Notes: generated by a model not told the origin, from the sequence alone. 64,000 bases of DNA from Enterococcus ureasiticus (GCF_001730285.1 NZ_MIJZ01000015.1:62001-126000); one strand, 5' to 3'; positions 26,629-36,785 are shown, counted from the stretch's first letter. Numbers and translations are program-made.

Positions 26629-27591
26629 CTATTGAACACGAATCCGCGGATCTACAAGACTCATAACGATATCTGAAATCAGATTTCCGACGAGCGTTGC
26701 AACTCCTAAAATCAATACTAAGGCCGTGATTACTGCATAATCACGCTGTCCGATCGAGTCGATAAATAATTTCCCAATCCCTGGATAACCAAAGATTTTT
26801 TCGATAACTACCGATCCACTGATTAAAGCTGTGATTTCGTAGCTAAGTTGAGAAACGATTGGTAAAGATGCATTTCTGAAAATATGTCTTGTATAGACTT
26901 TATTGGTCGGTACCCCTTTTGAACGAGCAGTCCGAACATAGTCTAACGATTGAGAATCAATGACTTCATTACGCAAATACTGGATCGTGATCGCCGTTCC
27001 AAGTAACGCTTGAGCAAGCGCTGGTAAAATCAAATGATAGAATCGATCCCAGATATAGGCACCTGTTCCTGGCTCAACACCACTGGAGATTGAACCTGTC
27101 GTTGGAAACCAATCTAAACGATACCCGAAAATAAATAGCATAACCAATGCAAAAATGAATGGCGGTACCGCAAAACTAATAAAGTTATACACAACTACAA
27201 ATTTATCTAAAATAGAGTTTTGATAACGCCCAGACAAAACACCTAGTGGTAAAGCAATTGCATACATAATCACAACAGTTAATAACGACAGTAAAATAGT
27301 GTTCACCGCACGTCCACCAATCAAAGTTGAAACTGGCAACTTGAAAATAAAACTCTCGCCAAAATCGCCATGAAAAACATTAACAATCCAACGCACATAC
27401 TGCGTTGTCCACGGATCATTCAACCCAGCTGATTCACGCATCTTTTCAATCACGGCTGGATCTGTATTTGGATTGATCAGCCCAGTAAATGGATCACCCG
27501 GCATCATTTTAGCCAGTATGAAAATCAATATGCTTAAAATCAAGATTTGAGGAATCATAAAGAGTACACGCCGTAAAATCGTCTTCCACAT
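26629..27591 (-). CDS. oppB: Oligopeptide ABC transporter permease OppB
   Basis: Permease subunit of 320 residues with the typical OppB/DppB N-terminus (WKTILRRVLFMIPQILILS), the extracytoplasmic AKMMPGDPF segment, five further helices and the EAA loop VRTARSKGVPTNKVYTRHIFRNA. Its start overlaps the oppF stop by one base, so it is coupled to oppF. Confidence 0.95.
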   Translation of the reverse strand: MWKTILRRVLFMIPQILILSILIFILAKMMPGDPFTGLINPNTDPAVIEKMRESAGLNDPWTTQYVRWIVNVFHGDFGESFIFKLPVSTLIGGRAVNTILLSLLTVVIMYAIALPLGVLSGRYQNSILDKFVVVYNFISFAVPPFIFALVMLFIFGYRLDWFPTTGSISSGVEPGTGAYIWDRFYHLILPALAQALLGTAITIQYLRNEVIDSQSLDYVRTARSKGVPTNKVYTRHIFRNASLPIVSQLSYEITALISGSVVIEKIFGYPGIGKLFIDSIGQRDYAVITALVLILGVATLVGNLISDIVMSLVDPRIRVQ

Positions 27592-28535
27592 TAGATTGCA
27601 CCTCCATCTTTTAATGCTACTTGGTGTGTATCACTGATTGCACGTAAATCATACACACGGCCATTTTGATCGTAATAATCTTTTTGATGCTCAATATATT
27701 CTTTTTCTACTTGACGACGTTGTGCTTTGTGTTCTTCACGATGCACAACATCGATTTTAGGGATTGCTGATAATAAGCGTTTAGTGTAAATATGCTTCGG
27801 ATTTGTATAGATATCTTGACGAGTTCCGATTTCTACAAAACGTCCTTTATACATAATCGCAATATTATCACACATATGTTTTACAACACCTAGATCATGT
27901 GAAATAAACAAATAACTCAAGCCATACTCTTCTTGAATATTTTTCATAAAATTCAGCACTTGGGCTTGAACCGATAAATCCAAAGCAGAAACAGGTTCAT
28001 CTGCAATAATCAGTTTAGGATTCGTTGCAACTGCTCTGGCCACACCTAAACGCTGACGCTGCCCACCAGAGAATTCATGAGGATATTTATACAACGCATC
28101 TTCTGGCATCCCAACAATATCTAAGAGCCCTTTGACTTTTTTCTTTTCTTCTTGATCACTCAATCGTTCAAAATTACGGATCGGTTCTGCAATAATATCT
28201 AGCACCCGTTTTTTAGGATTTAAACTAGACATTGAATCTTGAAAAATCATTTGAACGTCTTTATTGTATTTCATGGCTTTACGATTATGTGCTTTCGTCA
28301 CATCTTGATCCTCATATAAAATACTGCCGCTCGTTACCTTTTCTAAGCCAATAATCGCTTTTCCTGTGGTAGATTTTCCAGAGCCTGATTCACCAACTAA
28401 ACCATAAGTCTTCCCTTTTTCGATAATAAAATCAACACCATCAACTGCCAGCACATGATCAGTCACTCTGTTAAAGAAACCACTACGGATAGGATAATGA
28501 ACTTTCAAGTCTTTGATTTGAATGATTTCTGCCAT
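27591..28535 (-). CDS. oppF: Oligopeptide ABC transporter ATPase OppF
   Basis: ATPase of 314 residues with GESGSGKST Walker A, FSGGQRQRLGVARA signature and LIIADEPVSALD Walker B, plus the C-terminal oligopeptide-transporter ATPase extension. Start and stop overlap the neighbouring genes by one base. Confidence 0.95.
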   Translation of the reverse strand: MAEIIQIKDLKVHYPIRSGFFNRVTDHVLAVDGVDFIIEKGKTYGLVGESGSGKSTTGKAIIGLEKVTSGSILYEDQDVTKAHNRKAMKYNKDVQMIFQDSMSSLNPKKRVLDIIAEPIRNFERLSDQEEKKKVKGLLDIVGMPEDALYKYPHEFSGGQRQRLGVARAVATNPKLIIADEPVSALDLSVQAQVLNFMKNIQEEYGLSYLFISHDLGVVKHMCDNIAIMYKGRFVEIGTRQDIYTNPKHIYTKRLLSAIPKIDVVHREEHKAQRRQVEKEYIEHQKDYYDQNGRVYDLRAISDTHQVALKDGGAI

Positions 28536-29542
28536 TATACTTCCTCCTGATCGTCTCTAAAATGGAAATGCTGATAACACGTACAACGAACAAAATGTCC
28601 TTCTGACACCTCATGCAGCGTTGGTTCTGCTTCATGAGCATCCTCTGGAATCCAAGGAATTCTCGGCGCAAAACGACACCCTTCTCTCGGTAACTTGCTT
28701 AATGAAGGAACCACACCTTCTATCACGTGCAATTGACTGTCATCTGAGTTTTCTTGTGGGATCGACTGCAGTAAAGAACGAGTGTATGGATGTTTTGGAT
28801 TATTAAACAACTCTTCAGCAGTTGCAACTTCAACGAATTGCCCTGCATACATTACAGCCACCTTATCCGCCATTTCAGCTACCACACCTAAATCATGGGT
28901 GATCAAAATAATTCCCGAGCCAGTTTCCTCTTGTAAATCCTTGAGTAAATCTAAAATTTGCGCTTGAATCGTCACGTCCAATGCCGTTGTCGGTTCATCT
29001 GCAATAATAATTGCTGGTTTACATGCAATAGCGATCGCAATGATCACACGTTGACGCATTCCTCCAGATAATTCATGTGGATATTGCTTTCCAACACGTT
29101 CTGGATTTGGAATACCCACTTGTATCAATAACTCGATTACTCGTGCTTGTTTTTGCTCTGCATTCATATCTGTATGATACGTTAAACTTTCCTTGATCTG
29201 ATCTTCTATGCGCATCAAAGGATTCAGGGCTGACAAAGGATCTTGGAAGATCATCCCAATATCATTACCTCGAATTTTATTATAAAGTTGCTCGTTAAAT
29301 GTAGTTAAGTTTAAATCCTTATAAAGAATTTCTCCAGTTACACGAGTATTATTTGCATCGTGTAGGCCGATAATTGTCGTAGCCAACGTACTTTTACCAC
29401 AACCGGATTCACCAACAATCGCTAAAATTTCATTTTTTCCTAATTCAAATGACACATCATCAACAGCATCATAGTATTGATCTTTAATACGAAACCCGGT
29501 ATGTAAATGCTGAACGTCTAACAATGGCTTACCATCACTCAC
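28535..29542 (-). CDS. oppD: Oligopeptide ABC transporter ATPase OppD
   Basis: First gene of the operon; ATPase of 335 residues with GESGCGKST, LSGGMRQRVIIAIA and IIIADEPTTALDV, and a Cys-containing C-terminal OppD extension (GCRFAPRIPWIP; RCTCYQHF), which in relatives may hold an Fe-S cluster. The start is taken as GTG at 29542, nine bases after AAGGAG; the ATG six codons earlier overlaps that site. The operon feeds extracellular peptides to the cell. Confidence 0.93.
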   Translation of the reverse strand: MSDGKPLLDVQHLHTGFRIKDQYYDAVDDVSFELGKNEILAIVGESGCGKSTLATTIIGLHDANNTRVTGEILYKDLNLTTFNEQLYNKIRGNDIGMIFQDPLSALNPLMRIEDQIKESLTYHTDMNAEQKQARVIELLIQVGIPNPERVGKQYPHELSGGMRQRVIIAIAIACKPAIIIADEPTTALDVTIQAQILDLLKDLQEETGSGIILITHDLGVVAEMADKVAVMYAGQFVEVATAEELFNNPKHPYTRSLLQSIPQENSDDSQLHVIEGVVPSLSKLPREGCRFAPRIPWIPEDAHEAEPTLHEVSEGHFVRCTCYQHFHFRDDQEEV

Positions 29543-29690
29543 TTTAATACACTCCTTCATGCTCAGTTAAATAACTCATTACAACAAAAAAACTTATTAA
29601 AACAAACTCTTTTTTTAATAATTATTCTTCGTTTCCTAATTGTAATCGTTTTTACGCAATTCATATTCTCATTGTAATCATATTTAGGCA

Positions 29691-29719
29691 ATTGTATATA
29701 AAATTTGTAAAAATTGCAA
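29691..29719 (-). promoter_or_regulatory. Promoter of oppDFBCA
   Basis: Minus strand TTGCAA (29719-29714), 17-bp spacer, TACAAT (29696-29691). The roughly 140-nt leader after it is A/T-rich with GATTACAAT repeated (29672-29680 and 29639-29647). Confidence 0.78.
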
Positions 29720-29751
29720 CATTTTGGTAATGTAAATTTGCCCAAACAAAC

Positions 29752-29792
29752 AAAAAGCGGAACAAAACAGGATTTGTTTTGTTCCACTTTTT
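29752..29792. terminator. Terminator of acpP
   Basis: GCGGAACAAAAC / GTTTTGTTCCAC stem flanked by A5 and T6, directly after acpP. Confidence 0.92.
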
Positions 29793-29802
29793 TCAGTTCA
29801 AA

Positions 29803-30042
29803 TTATAAGTTATTCATAATATAATCAACAGCGGCACCAACTGTTTCAATTTGCTCTGCGTCTTCATCAGAAATTTCTGTACCAAACTCATCTTCCAGCT
29901 CTAAAACAAATTCCATTACACTAATTGAATCTGCATTCAAGTCATCTTTAATGTTTAATTGATCTGTCACTTTCTCAGCTTCAATATCAAAGTGGTTTGA
30001 GATAATCTTCGCTACTTTTTCAAGTACTTCTTCACGAGTCAA
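29803..30042 (-). CDS. acpP: Acyl carrier protein
   Basis: 79-residue acidic carrier of acyl chains. The phosphopantetheine Ser39 is in [11 protein letters not shown], where the usual DSL reads DSI. It is encoded after plsX and followed by a terminator. Enterococci carry a second ACP in the fab operon; the copy beside plsX is thought to act in phospholipid assembly from exogenous fatty acids, which fits fakA upstream. No fabD or fabG between plsX and acpP. Confidence 0.94.
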   Translation of the reverse strand: MTREEVLEKVAKIISNHFDIEAEKVTDQLNIKDDLNADSISVMEFVLELEDEFGTEISDEDAEQIETVGAAVDYIMNNL

Positions 30043-30185
30043 CTGTATTCACCTCCACTGCTTTTGAAAAGCGTTCCTCACCATTGAGTTAAACGCTATG
30101 ATACATTGTACTCACAATTGATCGATTTGTCCATCTTTTTTTGCAAAACTATTACAACAGGGTTGCAAACAGGTTGCGGACAGAT

Positions 30186-31184
30186 TTATTCTTTTGTTTC
30201 ATAATAGCTAACAAGCTGAGGTACAACTTCGGTCTTCAGCATTGCATGGATTTGACGAATCGTATAGCGGACAGCCTCTGGACCTGTTGATCCATGTGTT
30301 TTAATGACTGGTGCTTTTAGGCCAAAGAGAACCGCTCCGCCATGTTTAGAGTAATCCATTTCGTCTTTCATGCCACGCAACGCATTCTTTAAAAGTAATG
30401 CGCCCATCTTGCCTTTGAACCCTTCTGCCAGAATCGATGATTTTAAAAGTCCCATCATATTTAAAGCTGTTCCTTCAATTGACTTCAATACAGCATTTCC
30501 TGTAAAGCCATCTGTCACAACAACATCCGCTGCTCCGCTTAATAAATCACGCGCTTCTACATTCCCGATAAAATGTATTCCCTCTTCTTCTGAAAGCAAT
30601 TCAAACGCTTTTTTAGTCAGCTCACTGCCCTTGGTTTCTTCCGCACCATTATTTAAAAGAGCAACACGAGGTTTCGTGATATTTCTAACTTTTTCAGCAT
30701 AAAAAGAACCTAACACAGCATATTGAACAAGATGCTCTGGTTTATTATCCGCATTTGCACCTAAATCTAACATATCAAATCCGACATCTGATTGGCCGAT
30801 CACTGGTAAAGTCGACATCAAACCCGGGCGTTCAACATTTTTGATTCGTCCCACAATAAATAACCCAGCAGCTAATAACGCACCCGTGTTACCTGCAGAA
30901 AAAATCGCATCTGCTTCACCATTTTTTACGGCTTGTGCAGCTAACACCATCGAAGCTGTTTTCTTACGACGAATCGCTTTTACTGGTTCATCGTCACTAT
31001 TGATTTTTTCATCAGTATGGATAATCGTAATATTCGTTTCATCTGTTACATATTTTTTAATTTCATCTTCTTTTCCATAAAGTAAAAACTCAAGTTCTGG
31101 AAAATCCTGTTTGGCTAACATCACGCCTTCAACAATTGCTTGGGGCGCATGATCGCCACCCATTGCATCAACTGCAATCTTCAT
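30186..31184 (-). CDS. plsX: Phosphate acyltransferase PlsX
   Basis: Makes acyl-phosphate from acyl-ACP (or the reverse) for phosphatidic acid synthesis. 332 residues from the ATG at 31184 ([14 protein letters not shown]), with AGGAGGG upstream; a longer in-frame start adds 20 residues and was rejected. Contains the conserved [12 protein letters not shown] and [10 protein letters not shown] motifs. Followed by acpP. Confidence 0.96.
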   Translation of the reverse strand: MKIAVDAMGGDHAPQAIVEGVMLAKQDFPELEFLLYGKEDEIKKYVTDETNITIIHTDEKINSDDEPVKAIRRKKTASMVLAAQAVKNGEADAIFSAGNTGALLAAGLFIVGRIKNVERPGLMSTLPVIGQSDVGFDMLDLGANADNKPEHLVQYAVLGSFYAEKVRNITKPRVALLNNGAEETKGSELTKKAFELLSEEEGIHFIGNVEARDLLSGAADVVVTDGFTGNAVLKSIEGTALNMMGLLKSSILAEGFKGKMGALLLKNALRGMKDEMDYSKHGGAVLFGLKAPVIKTHGSTGPEAVRYTIRQIHAMLKTEVVPQLVSYYETKE

Positions 31185-31230
31185 AACATAGTCCCTCCTA
31201 GGTAAATTACAATAAATAGTATAACATATC

Positions 31231-31361
31231 GAAAAGCGGAACAAAGCGTTTAACTCTCATGAAAATTAGGAATCTGACTAGGAAACGCTTTTAGTTTCAT
31301 AGGCAGATTATCTATTTTCCTTGGGAGTTGCTTTGTGCAGCTAGATCAGGAAAAGCGGAAC
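31231..31361 (+). repeat. Dispersed palindromic repeat, inverted orientation
   Basis: Copy of the family seen at 8430-8699, in opposite orientation, flanked by direct repeats GAAAAGCGGAAC (31231-31242, 31350-31361). It forms a nested palindrome: AACTC/GAGTT, GAAAAT/ATTTTC, TCTG/CAGA, CTA/TAG, GAAAC/GTTTC around the loop GCTTTTA, a loop also found in the 8.5-kb copies. Lies between recG and plsX. Confidence 0.75.
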
Positions 31362-31379
31362 ATATTTCTCAATCATTTT

Positions 31380-33416
31380 TCAATCAAAAAACTGCTGCTC
31401 ATCATCATTTGGCTTAATTTTATCAGCAACACCGCGATATTCCGGTAAAACCCACCATTGCTCTTTTTTCCAAATAATACTAGCTTCTTGCCGTGCCACT
31501 TCAAGGATGTTGAAATCGGTCACGATATCGCCAACGGCAAATTGCGGAACACCTGATTGTCTAGCGCCGAACACTTCACCCGGTCCTCGCAATTCCAAAT
31601 CCTTTTCACTCAGCACAAAACCATTATTCGTTTCTGTCATGATTTTCATTCGCTCAACACCCATCTCATTTTTTGGGTTAGCAACTAAAATACAATAAGA
31701 AGCTTCTGAACCTCGGCCAACACGACCGCGAAGTTGGTGTAATTGTGCTAGTCCAAAACGATCAGCATCCATAATCAGCATGACCGTCGCATTCGGAACA
31801 TTGACCCCGACTTCGATCACTGTAGTAGAAACTAGCAACTGTAAGTTATTTTCTTTGAACTCCTGCATAATCTCTTCTTTTTCCTGATTTTTCATTTTCC
31901 CATGAAGCAAACCGACCTGATAAGTTGGATTAAAAAAAGCCGACATATGTTCAAATATCTCTGTAGCATTTTTAACATCCAACGCTTCAGATTCTTCGAT
32001 CAGCGGACAAATCACATATGCCTGATGCCCACGCGCTAATTCTTTTTCCATCCACTCTAAAACAGTATCTAATTGAGGTGGACGAATCCAACGGGTTTCT
32101 ATCGGAATACGTCCAGCTGGCATTTCATCAATGATCGAGACATCCATTTCACCAAAAGCCGTGATTGCTAGGGTTCTTGGAATTGGTGTCGCAGTCATGA
32201 ACAATACATCAGGTTTCAGGCCTTTTTCTCTTAATATTCGGCGTTGATTCACACCAAATCGATGTTGTTCATCCGTTATCACTAAACCTAATCGATGAAA
32301 TAAGACATCCTCTTGAATCAAGGCGTGCGTACCAATAATGATATCTATTTCACTGTTCGCTAGTTGTTCAAGAATCACTCGACGTTCTTTTGTTTTAGTC
32401 GATCCAGTTAATAGTGCTGTGCGAACTTCTAAGGGATCATATAATTGCTGAAGACTTTCCATATGCTGTTGGGCCAAAATCTCTGTCGGTACCATTAAAG
32501 CGCCCTGAAAGCCAGCTGTCATCGTTGCGTAAAGAGCAATTGCCGCAACAACTGTTTTTCCACTCCCAACATCGCCCTGTAATAAGCGCTGCATATGATT
32601 CGAGCTCATTAAATCCCTACAAATTTCGTTCGTTACTTTTTTTTGAGCTGCAGTCAGTTCAAAAGGTAATTTCTGGGTAAATGATTTTAAACGCTCCACA
32701 TCATACTGAATGCTCAATCCATTTTTTTCTGCTTTTTCTTGTCGCTTCAACCCTTGCATTTTCAATTGAAATAAAAAGAACTCTTCAAATACGACCCGTC
32801 GCTTTGCTTGATGACTTTCTTCTGGATTACTCGGAAAATGCATCGCAAACATCGCTTCTTTTCTTGGCATCAAACGATATTTCTCTAGTAGCTCTCCTGG
32901 TAAAATCTCTGAAATCAACTCACCATATTTTTCAAATCCAGTGCGAATGAGCTGGATCAAGCTACTTTGCCGAACTTTTTTATTTACATGATAAATCGGA
33001 GCGAAATCTTCTCCGTCGTTTTTTGCCGCTAAGATTTTCATCCCATTCAATGACTTTCGTTTAGCATCCCATTTTCCATAAACTGCGATTTCTTCGGACA
33101 TAATGATTTTGTCTTTTAAATAAGGCTGATTAAAGAAGGAAACATTGATTACAGCATGGTCTTGCATCATCCGAAACATCATTCGGCTTTTCTTATAGCC
33201 ATAACGGCTCACAACTGGTTCCGATACAACCAGCCCTTTTAAGGTAACTTTTTCTTGATCTTGGATTTCATTTAATTCCTTTTCTTGGATATCATCATAT
33301 CGAAAAGGGTAATAGGATAACAAATCTTCGATCGTTTGAATGCCTAATTCTTTTAAATTCTCTGCACGTTTTGGACCAACGCCAGGCAAGACACCGATAT
33401 CATCCGATATGTTCAC
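31380..33416 (-). CDS. recG: ATP-dependent DNA helicase RecG
   Basis: Branch-migration helicase that regresses stalled forks, 678 residues. N-terminal wedge/OB domain (VTLKGLVVSEPV...), helicase motif I GDVGSGKTVVA, DEQH box (TDEQHRFG), TATPIPRT, and motif VI QLRGRVGRG; TRG motif region near the C-terminus. Read from the asp23-fakA side. Confidence 0.97.
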   Translation of the reverse strand: MNISDDIGVLPGVGPKRAENLKELGIQTIEDLLSYYPFRYDDIQEKELNEIQDQEKVTLKGLVVSEPVVSRYGYKKSRMMFRMMQDHAVINVSFFNQPYLKDKIIMSEEIAVYGKWDAKRKSLNGMKILAAKNDGEDFAPIYHVNKKVRQSSLIQLIRTGFEKYGELISEILPGELLEKYRLMPRKEAMFAMHFPSNPEESHQAKRRVVFEEFFLFQLKMQGLKRQEKAEKNGLSIQYDVERLKSFTQKLPFELTAAQKKVTNEICRDLMSSNHMQRLLQGDVGSGKTVVAAIALYATMTAGFQGALMVPTEILAQQHMESLQQLYDPLEVRTALLTGSTKTKERRVILEQLANSEIDIIIGTHALIQEDVLFHRLGLVITDEQHRFGVNQRRILREKGLKPDVLFMTATPIPRTLAITAFGEMDVSIIDEMPAGRIPIETRWIRPPQLDTVLEWMEKELARGHQAYVICPLIEESEALDVKNATEIFEHMSAFFNPTYQVGLLHGKMKNQEKEEIMQEFKENNLQLLVSTTVIEVGVNVPNATVMLIMDADRFGLAQLHQLRGRVGRGSEASYCILVANPKNEMGVERMKIMTETNNGFVLSEKDLELRGPGEVFGARQSGVPQFAVGDIVTDFNILEVARQEASIIWKKEQWWVLPEYRGVADKIKPNDDEQQFFD

Positions 33417-33498
33417 TCATTTTCCTCCTTTCACCATAAAATACGAAATTACTCTCTCTTTTCCTTAGATAGATTCAATAGATCTCTTTTTCTATAGA

Positions 33499-33526
33499 AA
33501 AAGCCAAACAACAAGTGTCTGGCTTC
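33499..33526 (-). terminator. Partial terminator after fakA
   Basis: AGCCA/TGGCT-based hairpin with internal ACA/TGT pairing and a T5 exit on the minus strand, between fakA and recG. Confidence 0.65.
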
Positions 33527-33539
33527 GATAAGTCATTTA

Positions 33540-35213
33540 TTATTCAGCTGAAAATAAATATGGATAAACCGGTTGTCCACCTTCATGAAGTTCTGTTTCT
33601 AGATCTTCGTATTCAGCAGTCAATGCTTCTACAAATTTTTCAGCTTCTTTCATTGTACCACCCTCACCGACAATGATCGTTACGATTTCTGTATCTTCAT
33701 CGATCATGCGTTTTAGTGTATCCAATGATGCTTTAAACATATCTGGTTCAGAAACTACGATTTTACCGTCGATCATTCCTAGATAGTCATCTTTTTTGAT
33801 TTCGACATTATCGATCGTTGTGTCACGTACAGCTGTTGTTACCTGTCCACTGACTACACTTTCGATCATTTCTGTCATGGTTGTTTTATTTTCTTCAAGC
33901 GTTTGTTGATCATTGAATGCTAGCATTGCTGTCATCCCTTGAGAGATTGTTTTTGTAGGAACAACCGCTACCGGAATATCAGCCACTTCTGCTGCTTGAT
34001 CAGCTGCCATGAAGATGTTTTTGTTGTTAGGTAAGATAATAACTTGGTCAGCGTTAACTTCTTTAACAGCTTTCAATATGTCTTCAGTACTAGGGTTCAT
34101 TGTTTGACCGCCGCTAATGATATAACTTGCACCAAGGCTGCGGAATAATTCTTGAACGCCTTCTCCTGCCGCAATTGCAATAACTGCATAAGGAACACGT
34201 GCTTTTTGAGCAACTGCTGCTTGAGCGTCATGTTCAACCAACGTTTCATGTTGTAAGCGCATGTTATCTACTTTGATTTTCACTAATGAACCGAATTTTT
34301 GACCATAATTCATCACTTCACCAGGATGTTCTGTATGCACATGTACTTTGATGATTTCATCGTCATTTACAACAAGTAATGAATCACCTAATTCATTTAA
34401 GTAGTTTCTAAATGTTTCATAATCGAAATCACTGTCCACAGTTGGACCTTCACCGATTTGAACCATAATTTCTGTACAGTAACCGAATTTGATATCTTCA
34501 GTCGCCACGTGACCGCTGACACCACGATGATGTTCAGCATTGACCATTTCATCCATCTCACCTGGGCTTGGCTCATAGAGTTCCGTTGCTAAAAATTCTC
34601 CAGATAAAGCTTCCAAAAAGCCTTCATAGATAAATAACAAGCCTTGACCACCACTGTCGACTACGCCAACTTCTTTTAATACAGGTAAAAGGTCAGGAGT
34701 TTTAGCTAAAGCACGTTTCGCACCTTTAACGACCGCTTCCATCACTTCGATACAGTCATCCGTTTCTTTTGCTTTACGTTCACCAGAACGCGCAGCTTCA
34801 CGGGAAACAGTCAGAATCGTACCTTCTACGGGCTTCATTACTGCCTTATAAGCAGTCTCTACACCATGAGTAAACGCTGCTGCTAAATCTTTTGCATTCA
34901 ACGTCTCAACATCTGGAATTTGCTTAGAAAAACCACGGAATAATTGCGATAAGATAACACCAGAGTTTCCTCTAGCGCCCATCAATAATCCTTTTGAAAG
35001 AATCGTTGTGAGTTCTCCGACTTTTTCAGAACGAGAATCGGCTACAGCCTTCGCTCCACTTGTCATAGATAAGTTCATATTTGTTCCTGTATCACCATCT
35101 GGTACAGGGAAAACATTCAATGAGTTGACGTATTCTGCATTCACATGCAGACGACTCGCACCAGCCTGAACCATCTCTTGGAACTGACTTGCACTGATTT
35201 CTGTTACATTCAC
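33540..35213 (-). CDS. fakA: Fatty acid kinase catalytic subunit (DAK2 domain, YloV)
   Basis: Phosphorylates exogenous fatty acids bound to FakB, giving acyl-phosphate for PlsY/PlsX. 557 residues: N-terminal DhaL kinase domain with the metal/ATP motif PDGDTGTNM (38-46), a middle domain, and the C-terminal DegV-like EDD region. Follows an Asp23-family gene, the conserved yloU-yloV order, and lies upstream of plsX-acpP, so exogenous fatty-acid use and phospholipid synthesis are clustered. Confidence 0.94.
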   Translation of the reverse strand: MNVTEISASQFQEMVQAGASRLHVNAEYVNSLNVFPVPDGDTGTNMNLSMTSGAKAVADSRSEKVGELTTILSKGLLMGARGNSGVILSQLFRGFSKQIPDVETLNAKDLAAAFTHGVETAYKAVMKPVEGTILTVSREAARSGERKAKETDDCIEVMEAVVKGAKRALAKTPDLLPVLKEVGVVDSGGQGLLFIYEGFLEALSGEFLATELYEPSPGEMDEMVNAEHHRGVSGHVATEDIKFGYCTEIMVQIGEGPTVDSDFDYETFRNYLNELGDSLLVVNDDEIIKVHVHTEHPGEVMNYGQKFGSLVKIKVDNMRLQHETLVEHDAQAAVAQKARVPYAVIAIAAGEGVQELFRSLGASYIISGGQTMNPSTEDILKAVKEVNADQVIILPNNKNIFMAADQAAEVADIPVAVVPTKTISQGMTAMLAFNDQQTLEENKTTMTEMIESVVSGQVTTAVRDTTIDNVEIKKDDYLGMIDGKIVVSEPDMFKASLDTLKRMIDEDTEIVTIIVGEGGTMKEAEKFVEALTAEYEDLETELHEGGQPVYPYLFSAE

Positions 35214-35278
35214 CTAAAAAATCCTCCTTTGAGATTCCTGCAAATAGATGATAGTTCATCTATTTGGCAGCTGGCTAC

Positions 35279-35641
35279 CTAGTCAGGCAACACACGAACA
35301 CCTTGCACAAATACGTTGACTGAATTAGCTGTCACACCTAATAGTGTTTCAAGGTTATATTTTACTTTTTCTTGTACATTACGAGAAACTTCTGAAATTT
35401 TTGTTCCATAACTTACGATTGTATATACGTCGACCGCAACGCCATTTTCTTCTTGTCGCACGACCACGCCTTTAGAATAATTTTCTTTGCGTAAAATGCC
35501 ATTTAAATTATCTTTGATTTGGTTTTTACTAGCCATACCGACGATTCCGTAGATATCTGTCGCAGCACCGCCAACTACAGTGGCAATAACCTCATTGGTA
35601 ATCTCAATGGTGCCTGCTGGTGTTTTGATTTTTACAGCCAT
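35279..35641 (-). CDS. Asp23/Gls24 family protein (YloU)
   Basis: 120 residues from the ATG at 35641 with AAGGAGG nine bases upstream; an upstream in-frame start adds nine residues without a site. The family is linked to envelope stress; Asp23 itself is membrane-associated. Conserved GTIEITNEVIATVVGGAATDIYGIVGM and the NVFVQGVRV end. Always next to the fakA gene in Firmicutes. Confidence 0.93.
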   Translation of the reverse strand: MAVKIKTPAGTIEITNEVIATVVGGAATDIYGIVGMASKNQIKDNLNGILRKENYSKGVVVRQEENGVAVDVYTIVSYGTKISEVSRNVQEKVKYNLETLLGVTANSVNVFVQGVRVLPD

Positions 35642-35820
35642 TGATGAAAGCCTCCTTAAAGAGCACAATTGCCCTATTTTCTTCTATAATATTTTAACAT
35701 AGCCGTACCTCAATGAAAAGGAACTTATCCAGATAATTATAGAGAGTCTCATCGAATTTACCAATAATTGTATAATTTACATCGTTTGAGGGGAAATGTC
35801 AAACTGATTTGAAAATCCTC

Positions 35821-35849
35821 TTGCAAAAAACTGCTTTCTATGATAAATT
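35821..35849 (+). promoter_or_regulatory. rpmB promoter
   Basis: TTGCAA (35821-35826), 17-bp spacer, TAAATT (35844-35849). Confidence 0.7.
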
Positions 35850-35907
35850 AATTTAGTATGAGCTGAAAATCATCGCTCCGAGATCAAAGCAAAGGAGGAA
35901 ACTAAAA

Positions 35908-36096
35908 ATGGCAAAAGTATGTTACTTTACTGGTCGTAAGACAAGCAGCGGCAATAACCGCTCACATGCAATGAACGCTACTAAACGTACTGTTAAACCT
36001 AACTTGCAAAAAGTTCGTGTATTAATAGACGGTAAACCTAAAAAAGTTTGGGTGTCAACTCGTGCTTTGAAATCTGGTAAAATCGAGCGTGTTTAA
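35908..36096 (+). CDS. rpmB: 50S ribosomal protein L28
   Basis: 62-residue basic ribosomal protein, [30 protein letters not shown] before the start. It carries a single N-terminal Cys, not the four-Cys zinc form. The only plus-strand gene in the core block, divergent from asp23-fakA and convergent with thiN. Confidence 0.98.
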   Translation: MAKVCYFTGRKTSSGNNRSHAMNATKRTVKPNLQKVRVLIDGKPKKVWVSTRALKSGKIERV

Positions 36097-36108
36097 TAGA
36101 ACGTAATC

Positions 36109-36140
36109 AAAAAGCTGAACGGCATGCCGCTCAGCTTTTT
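36109..36140. terminator. Bidirectional terminator between rpmB and thiN
   Basis: AAAAAGCTGA-CGGC / GCCG-TCAGCTTTTT hairpin with an AT loop, touching the thiN stop. Confidence 0.93.
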
Positions 36141-36785
36141 TTATTTATCATCTCGACTTTGGATCACAGCGATCATTCCTGTATCAAATGAAAACCCAGC
36201 CGTTTCTCCTACAAATTCATTACTTGCATAAGAAGTAGGAATCGCAACATCCACGTGATCTAACGTATATTTACTTTCGGTTAACGTCAGATTTTTAACT
36301 GGTGTTAAACAGCAGTAAGCTAAATAGTTCATCCTTGTTTCTTTTCTTATCACATAGTCTCCCGGGAGATAATAGGCAATACTATTTTGATGATCTTTTA
36401 TTTTTATTTGACGGGCAAACGCTTGAAAACGTGGTTCCAACGGCAACCACAAATTTGCTAAAAAGTGATCCAAGCGACCGCCTGTTGCACCTATGATCAT
36501 GATTTCTGCTGCTGGAAACTTTTGAATTGCGAGTGCCAAAGCTAGTTGGGTATCAGTATCATCTTTTTCTGCTTGTGCCTGAATTAGTTCTTTTGCTTGT
36601 TTTTGAACCGTCTGTTGTTCATCATTCGTCAAAGAATCAAAATCTCCCACCGCCAAATCCAATGACCAACCATGGTCCAAAATATATAAGCTCCCTCGAT
36701 CGATTCCTAGATTGTAATCAAAACCCTCCGAGTTAAACTGCGGCCACTCATTAGGCGAACCGCCTGCCACAAGAAGAATCTTCAT
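36141..36785 (-). CDS. thiN: Thiamine pyrophosphokinase
   Basis: Converts thiamine to thiamine diphosphate using ATP, 214 residues. Family features GIDRGSLYILDHG, VGDFDSLTNDE, EKDDTDTQLAL and GATGGRLDHFLANL are all present. Last gene of the long priA-to-thiN run, and its start overlaps the rpe stop by one base. Confidence 0.95.
   Translation of the reverse strand: MKILLVAGGSPNEWPQFNSEGFDYNLGIDRGSLYILDHGWSLDLAVGDFDSLTNDEQQTVQKQAKELIQAQAEKDDTDTQLALALAIQKFPAAEIMIIGATGGRLDHFLANLWLPLEPRFQAFARQIKIKDHQNSIAYYLPGDYVIRKETRMNYLAYCCLTPVKNLTLTESKYTLDHVDVAIPTSYASNEFVGETAGFSFDTGMIAVIQSRDDK

Noticed and set aside
29563-29787. 74-residue minus-strand ORF upstream of oppD
   Set aside because: Lies across the oppD promoter and the acpP terminator; no RBS and no protein-like pattern.
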